Positions 61,422 to 64,000 of a DNA stretch of 64,000 nucleotides are shown here, piece after piece. The translations under genes were made by a program, and so were the position numbers. Within the stretch, counting starts at the first letter, position 1. Every line of letters starts with the position of its first letter. The notes beneath the pieces are model-generated. The model was not told the DNA's origin. It ran no database searches and saw only the letters and a program-made list of their open reading frames with translations. Source of the stretch: Pseudomonas bubulae. GTDB lineage: Bacteria; Pseudomonadota; Gammaproteobacteria; Pseudomonadales; Pseudomonadaceae. The stretch is taken from NCBI RefSeq assembly GCF_037023725.1, contig NZ_CP146077.1:3633001-3697000 (forward strand). Reading direction: 5' to 3'.

Positions 61422-62285
61422 ATGTCCCCGGAAAAGAACAGTTTTCTTCAGTTGCTGGAACATGAGTTTTCCAACCTGACCCCCACCGGCAAGCGCATCG
61501 CCAGTTACTTGCTGGGCAATCCGCAGCAGTTGCCGTTCGAGTCTGCCGACAGCATTGCCCAGCAGGCCAGCACCAGCGGCATTTCCGTAGGCCGGTTCTT
61601 GCGCTCGCTGGGTTATCAGAACCTCGATGAGGTCAAGCAGAGCCTGCGCGGTGACGCTCCCGGCTCCTGGCTGATCACCGACCGCATCGGCGCCTTTCGC
61701 GCCGAAAACACCAACGACGATGCCCTCGAACGCTCCATGCACCGCGAACTCGAGGCCATCCAGCAGGTTTACGGCCTGGCCCGCAGCGACGCTTTTGCCC
61801 GTATCGTGCAGCGCATTCATCAAGCCGATGCGGTGTTTATCCTCGGCATCCAGTCCACCCGCGGGATTCTCACCGCGTTTCACAGCCACCTCGAATACAT
61901 CCGCCCCAAGGTCTATTACGTTGACGGCCTTTCCGGCATCTATGCCGAAACCCTGAACTCCGGCTTTGCCAACCCCTACGCGATCATTGCCGATTTTCGC
62001 GCCTATTCCAGCGTCACCCAGACCTTCTGTGACGCCGCCATCGACAACGATTTACCGCTGGCCCTGATCACCGATCTGCAGTGCCCCTGGGCCCGTGACT
62101 ACCCGACCCTGGATCTGTTGCAGATCAAGACCGATGTTGGCCAGTTCTGGGATTCACCGGCCCCCCTGGCGTGCCTGCTTAACCTGTTGGTGTCGGCCGT
62201 CGCGGAAAAATACGGCGAGCATCTGGATGCACGCCTGGCCAAAAACCGTCAGTTGCAAAAAGCTTTCGGCCAGTTCGAAGGCTGA
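61422..62285 (+). CDS. MurR/RpiR-family transcriptional regulator (SIS domain)
   Basis: This 287-residue regulator has an N-terminal RpiR helix-turn-helix (LTPTGKRIASYLLGNPQQLP near 18, then ADSIAQQASTSGISVGRFLR near 42) and a C-terminal SIS domain (ADAVFILGIQSTRGILTAFH near 132). SIS domains sense phosphosugars or related ligands, and MurR senses MurNAc-6-phosphate. Here it lies 38 bp before a D-Ala-D-Ala dipeptidase gene, so a cell-wall-derived signal is likely (inference). Confidence 0.92.
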   Translation: MSPEKNSFLQLLEHEFSNLTPTGKRIASYLLGNPQQLPFESADSIAQQASTSGISVGRFLRSLGYQNLDEVKQSLRGDAPGSWLITDRIGAFRAENTNDDALERSMHRELEAIQQVYGLARSDAFARIVQRIHQADAVFILGIQSTRGILTAFHSHLEYIRPKVYYVDGLSGIYAETLNSGFANPYAIIADFRAYSSVTQTFCDAAIDNDLPLALITDLQCPWARDYPTLDLLQIKTDVGQFWDSPAPLACLLNLLVSAVAEKYGEHLDARLAKNRQLQKAFGQFEG

Positions 62286-62323
62286 GCCCCTCGCCCAAAA
62301 CAAAACAGCACTGGAGTGTTTGT

Positions 62324-62875
62324 GTGAACCAAAGCGTTGCAAGCCCGAGCCCGCTCGTTGATATCGATGCCGAGCAGTACCAGGTGCAGATCGAGATGAT
62401 CTATGCCACCGCCGACAACCTGGCCGGCAAAGTGATCTACCCCAACGCCCGCTGCCAGCTGCATCGCGATGCCGCCCAGTGCTTGCGCAAGGCCGTCGAG
62501 CTGGCCAGCCTGGCGGGTTTTACCCTGCGTATCTATGACGCCTACCGACCGCCCTATGCACAGTTTTTGTTATGGGAAGCCCTGCCCAATGGCGACTACG
62601 TGCGCGACCCGCACCTGGGCTCCCATCACAGCCGCGGCGTCGCCGTGGACCTGACCCTGGTGGACAGCGACGGCCAGCCGCTGGACATGGGCACCGCCTT
62701 TGACGCGATGCAAGACCAGTCCCATCAGTTCTACCCCGACCTGCCGGTCAACGTGCAGCGCAATCGCCTGCTGCTGCTGGGCATCATGCTGATCGCCGGG
62801 TTCCACGCGATTGCCACTGAGTGGTGGCATTACGAGTTGCCCAACGCCGACGACTACCCCCTGATCAACGAATGA
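62324..62875 (+). CDS. ddpX: D-alanyl-D-alanine dipeptidase (DdpX/VanX family)
   Basis: This 183-residue zinc peptidase cleaves D-Ala-D-Ala. It starts at GTG 62324 with GGAG upstream. The zinc site is visible in SHHSRGVAVDLTLVD (His and Asp) near residue 103 and in EWWHYELPN (catalytic Glu and ligand His) near 166. The RIYDAYRPPYAQFLLW segment near 64, with the conserved Arg, is typical of the family. It is downstream of an RpiR-type regulator gene and upstream of a peptide-binding protein gene, like the ddpXABCDF operon of E. coli, which uses D-Ala-D-Ala as nutrient. It is probably cytoplasmic; no signal is seen. Confidence 0.93.
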   Translation: MNQSVASPSPLVDIDAEQYQVQIEMIYATADNLAGKVIYPNARCQLHRDAAQCLRKAVELASLAGFTLRIYDAYRPPYAQFLLWEALPNGDYVRDPHLGSHHSRGVAVDLTLVDSDGQPLDMGTAFDAMQDQSHQFYPDLPVNVQRNRLLLLGIMLIAGFHAIATEWWHYELPNADDYPLINE

Positions 62876-63025
62876 TACGGCCCACGAAACCACAGAGTTT
62901 CGAGGCCAGCGCCACTGTTTGAAGACAACAAGAAAACGCTGCACACCTGCTTGACCTGCTACTGCCCGGTTATAGATTCCAAAAATAAACCTACTTCCAG
63001 ACATCAAATGTTGAAGGAAACCGGC

Positions 63026-64000
63026 ATGACCCTCACTGATACCGTGACCCGCACCACCGCTTCACGTACCCGCTCACTGCTGCCTGGCCTGCTCTGCGCC
63101 GCCCTGAGCCTAGGGGCCTGGCAAGCCGCAACCGCGGCCACCGCCCAGGACACGCTGATTATCGGCAAGCCTGCCGACCCGCAGACCCTGGACCCGGCCG
63201 TGACCTTCGACAACAACGACTGGACCATCACCTACCCGTCGTACCAGCGACTGGTGGGCTACAAGACCGACGGCGAAAAAAGCAGCACCGAAGTCCAGGG
63301 TGACCTGGCCGAGAGCTGGACTGTGTCGCCGGACAACCTGGTCTGGGAGTTCAAGCTCAAAACCGGCAACAAGTTCGATGACGGCACTGAAGTCGACGCC
63401 AACGCCGTCAAGTTTTCCTTCGATCGCCTGATGACCCTCAAGCAAGGGCCGTCGGGGGCATTCCCGGAAGACATGGTGGTCGCAGTGGTTGATCCGCAAA
63501 CCGTCCGCTTTACCCTCAAAACCCCGTTCGCACCGTTCCTGTTTACCCTGGCCCACAATGGCGCGTCCATCGTCAACCCGCTGGTGGCCAACAAGGGCGC
63601 TGAAGCCAACGCCTGGCTCTCCAGCCATACCGCAGGCTCGGGCCCATACCGCCTGGCCAGCTGGCAGAAAGGCCAGTCCCTGACCATGGAACCCAACCCC
63701 CACTACGCCGGGGCCAAGCCGGCGTTGAAAACCGTGGTACTGAAAATCATCGCCGAGCCTTCGGTACGCCGCCTGCAACTGGAGCGCGGTGACCTGGACA
63801 TCATCGAAGACATGCCTGAAGACCAGCTCGGCTCACTGGCCAGCAAGCCAGGCGTGGTGGTCAAGGAATACCCGTCGCTACGGGTCACCTACCTGTACCT
63901 GAACAACAAGCAGGGCCCGTTGACCAACGTCGATGCGCGCCGGGCCATCACCGAGGCCGTGGACTACAACGGTATCGTCAAGGGTATTCTCAAGGGCAAG
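63026..64000 (+). CDS. Peptide ABC transporter substrate-binding protein, partial
   Basis: The gene runs off the right edge; 325 codons are visible of about 530 expected. I chose ATG 63026 because AAGGAA lies upstream; ATG 63008 is in frame. A Sec signal (RSLLPGLLCAALSLGAWQAA, cleavage near ATA) is followed by the SBP_bac_5 family features: PADPQTLDPAVTFDNNDW near 44, DLAESWTVSPDNLVWEFKLK near 90, DANAVKFSFDRLMTLK near 123 and YPSLRVTYLYLNNKQGPLTN near 288. It is encoded after ddpX, so D-Ala-D-Ala or other cell-wall peptides are the likely ligands, as for DdpA. Confidence 0.9.
   Translation, partial: MTLTDTVTRTTASRTRSLLPGLLCAALSLGAWQAATAATAQDTLIIGKPADPQTLDPAVTFDNNDWTITYPSYQRLVGYKTDGEKSSTEVQGDLAESWTVSPDNLVWEFKLKTGNKFDDGTEVDANAVKFSFDRLMTLKQGPSGAFPEDMVVAVVDPQTVRFTLKTPFAPFLFTLAHNGASIVNPLVANKGAEANAWLSSHTAGSGPYRLASWQKGQSLTMEPNPHYAGAKPALKTVVLKIIAEPSVRRLQLERGDLDIIEDMPEDQLGSLASKPGVVVKEYPSLRVTYLYLNNKQGPLTNVDARRAITEAVDYNGIVKGILKGK

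Overview
The window reads as a chromosomal segment of a fluorescens-type Pseudomonas. The reasons are high GC coding sequence, Pseudomonas-type benABCD-catBCA genes with a BenR (XylS-type) site, etfBA, Pseudomonas-style REP/REPIN palindromes (GTGGGAGCGGGCTTGCTCGCGAT arms), and many small catabolic operons each with its own regulator. The species cannot be fixed from the sequence alone.

Layout. 1-6.5 kb: acyl-CoA and monooxygenase genes (MaoC-like dehydratase, SDR, crotonase, flavoprotein, NtaA/DszA-like FMN monooxygenase, DszC/SfnB-like flavin enzyme), suggesting organosulfur or other xenobiotic use. 6.6-11.1 kb: a four-gene sugar-type ABC importer. 11.3-18.7 kb: a one-direction benzoate-to-muconolactone array, benR, benABCD, catBCA, in which benC is interrupted at a T7 tract. 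18.9-20.2 kb: an exported M20 amidohydrolase that could release benzoate from hippurate-like amides. 20.2-21.6 kb: a poorly coding stretch with two related palindromes and two small unknown genes. 21.8-28.4 kb: etfBA, NCS1 permease, acyl-CoA dehydrogenase, CoA-transferase and a HutC-like GntR regulator, all on the minus strand. 28.4-34.3 kb: DUF1275 protein, histidine phosphatase, YgdI/R-type lipoprotein, and an IclR-controlled amine oxidase/ABC importer set that lacks its ATPase. 34.4-43.3 kb: a nine-kilobase minus-strand block with AraC and LuxR regulators, a KshA-like Rieske oxygenase, two SDRs and an RND/YCF48 pair, resembling steroid or terpenoid catabolic clusters. 43.5-51 kb: punC/punR, a LysE exporter, a probable small RNA, DUF4174, a DUF3455-ECF sigma-anti-sigma unit, DedA, and a DMT transporter with a His-rich tail.

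51.2-61.3 kb is accessory. It starts at tRNA-Leu(UAA), whose 3' half and terminator are repeated 1.5 kb downstream, bracketing a MarR/SRPBCC pair. A decayed DMT transporter and a poorly coding stretch follow, then a 1,817-residue trimeric autotransporter adhesin built on near-identical 519-bp DNA repeats, then an unrecognised lipoprotein and a frame-broken amidase remnant. 61.4-64 kb: a RpiR-type regulator, a D-Ala-D-Ala dipeptidase and the start of a peptide-binding protein gene, probably a dipeptide-scavenging operon that continues beyond the window.

The best candidates for something undescribed are the structured RNA at about 46.51-46.57 kb, the adhesin/lipoprotein pair beside tRNA-Leu, and the acyl-CoA dehydrogenase/CoA-transferase/NCS1/ETF operon of unknown substrate.
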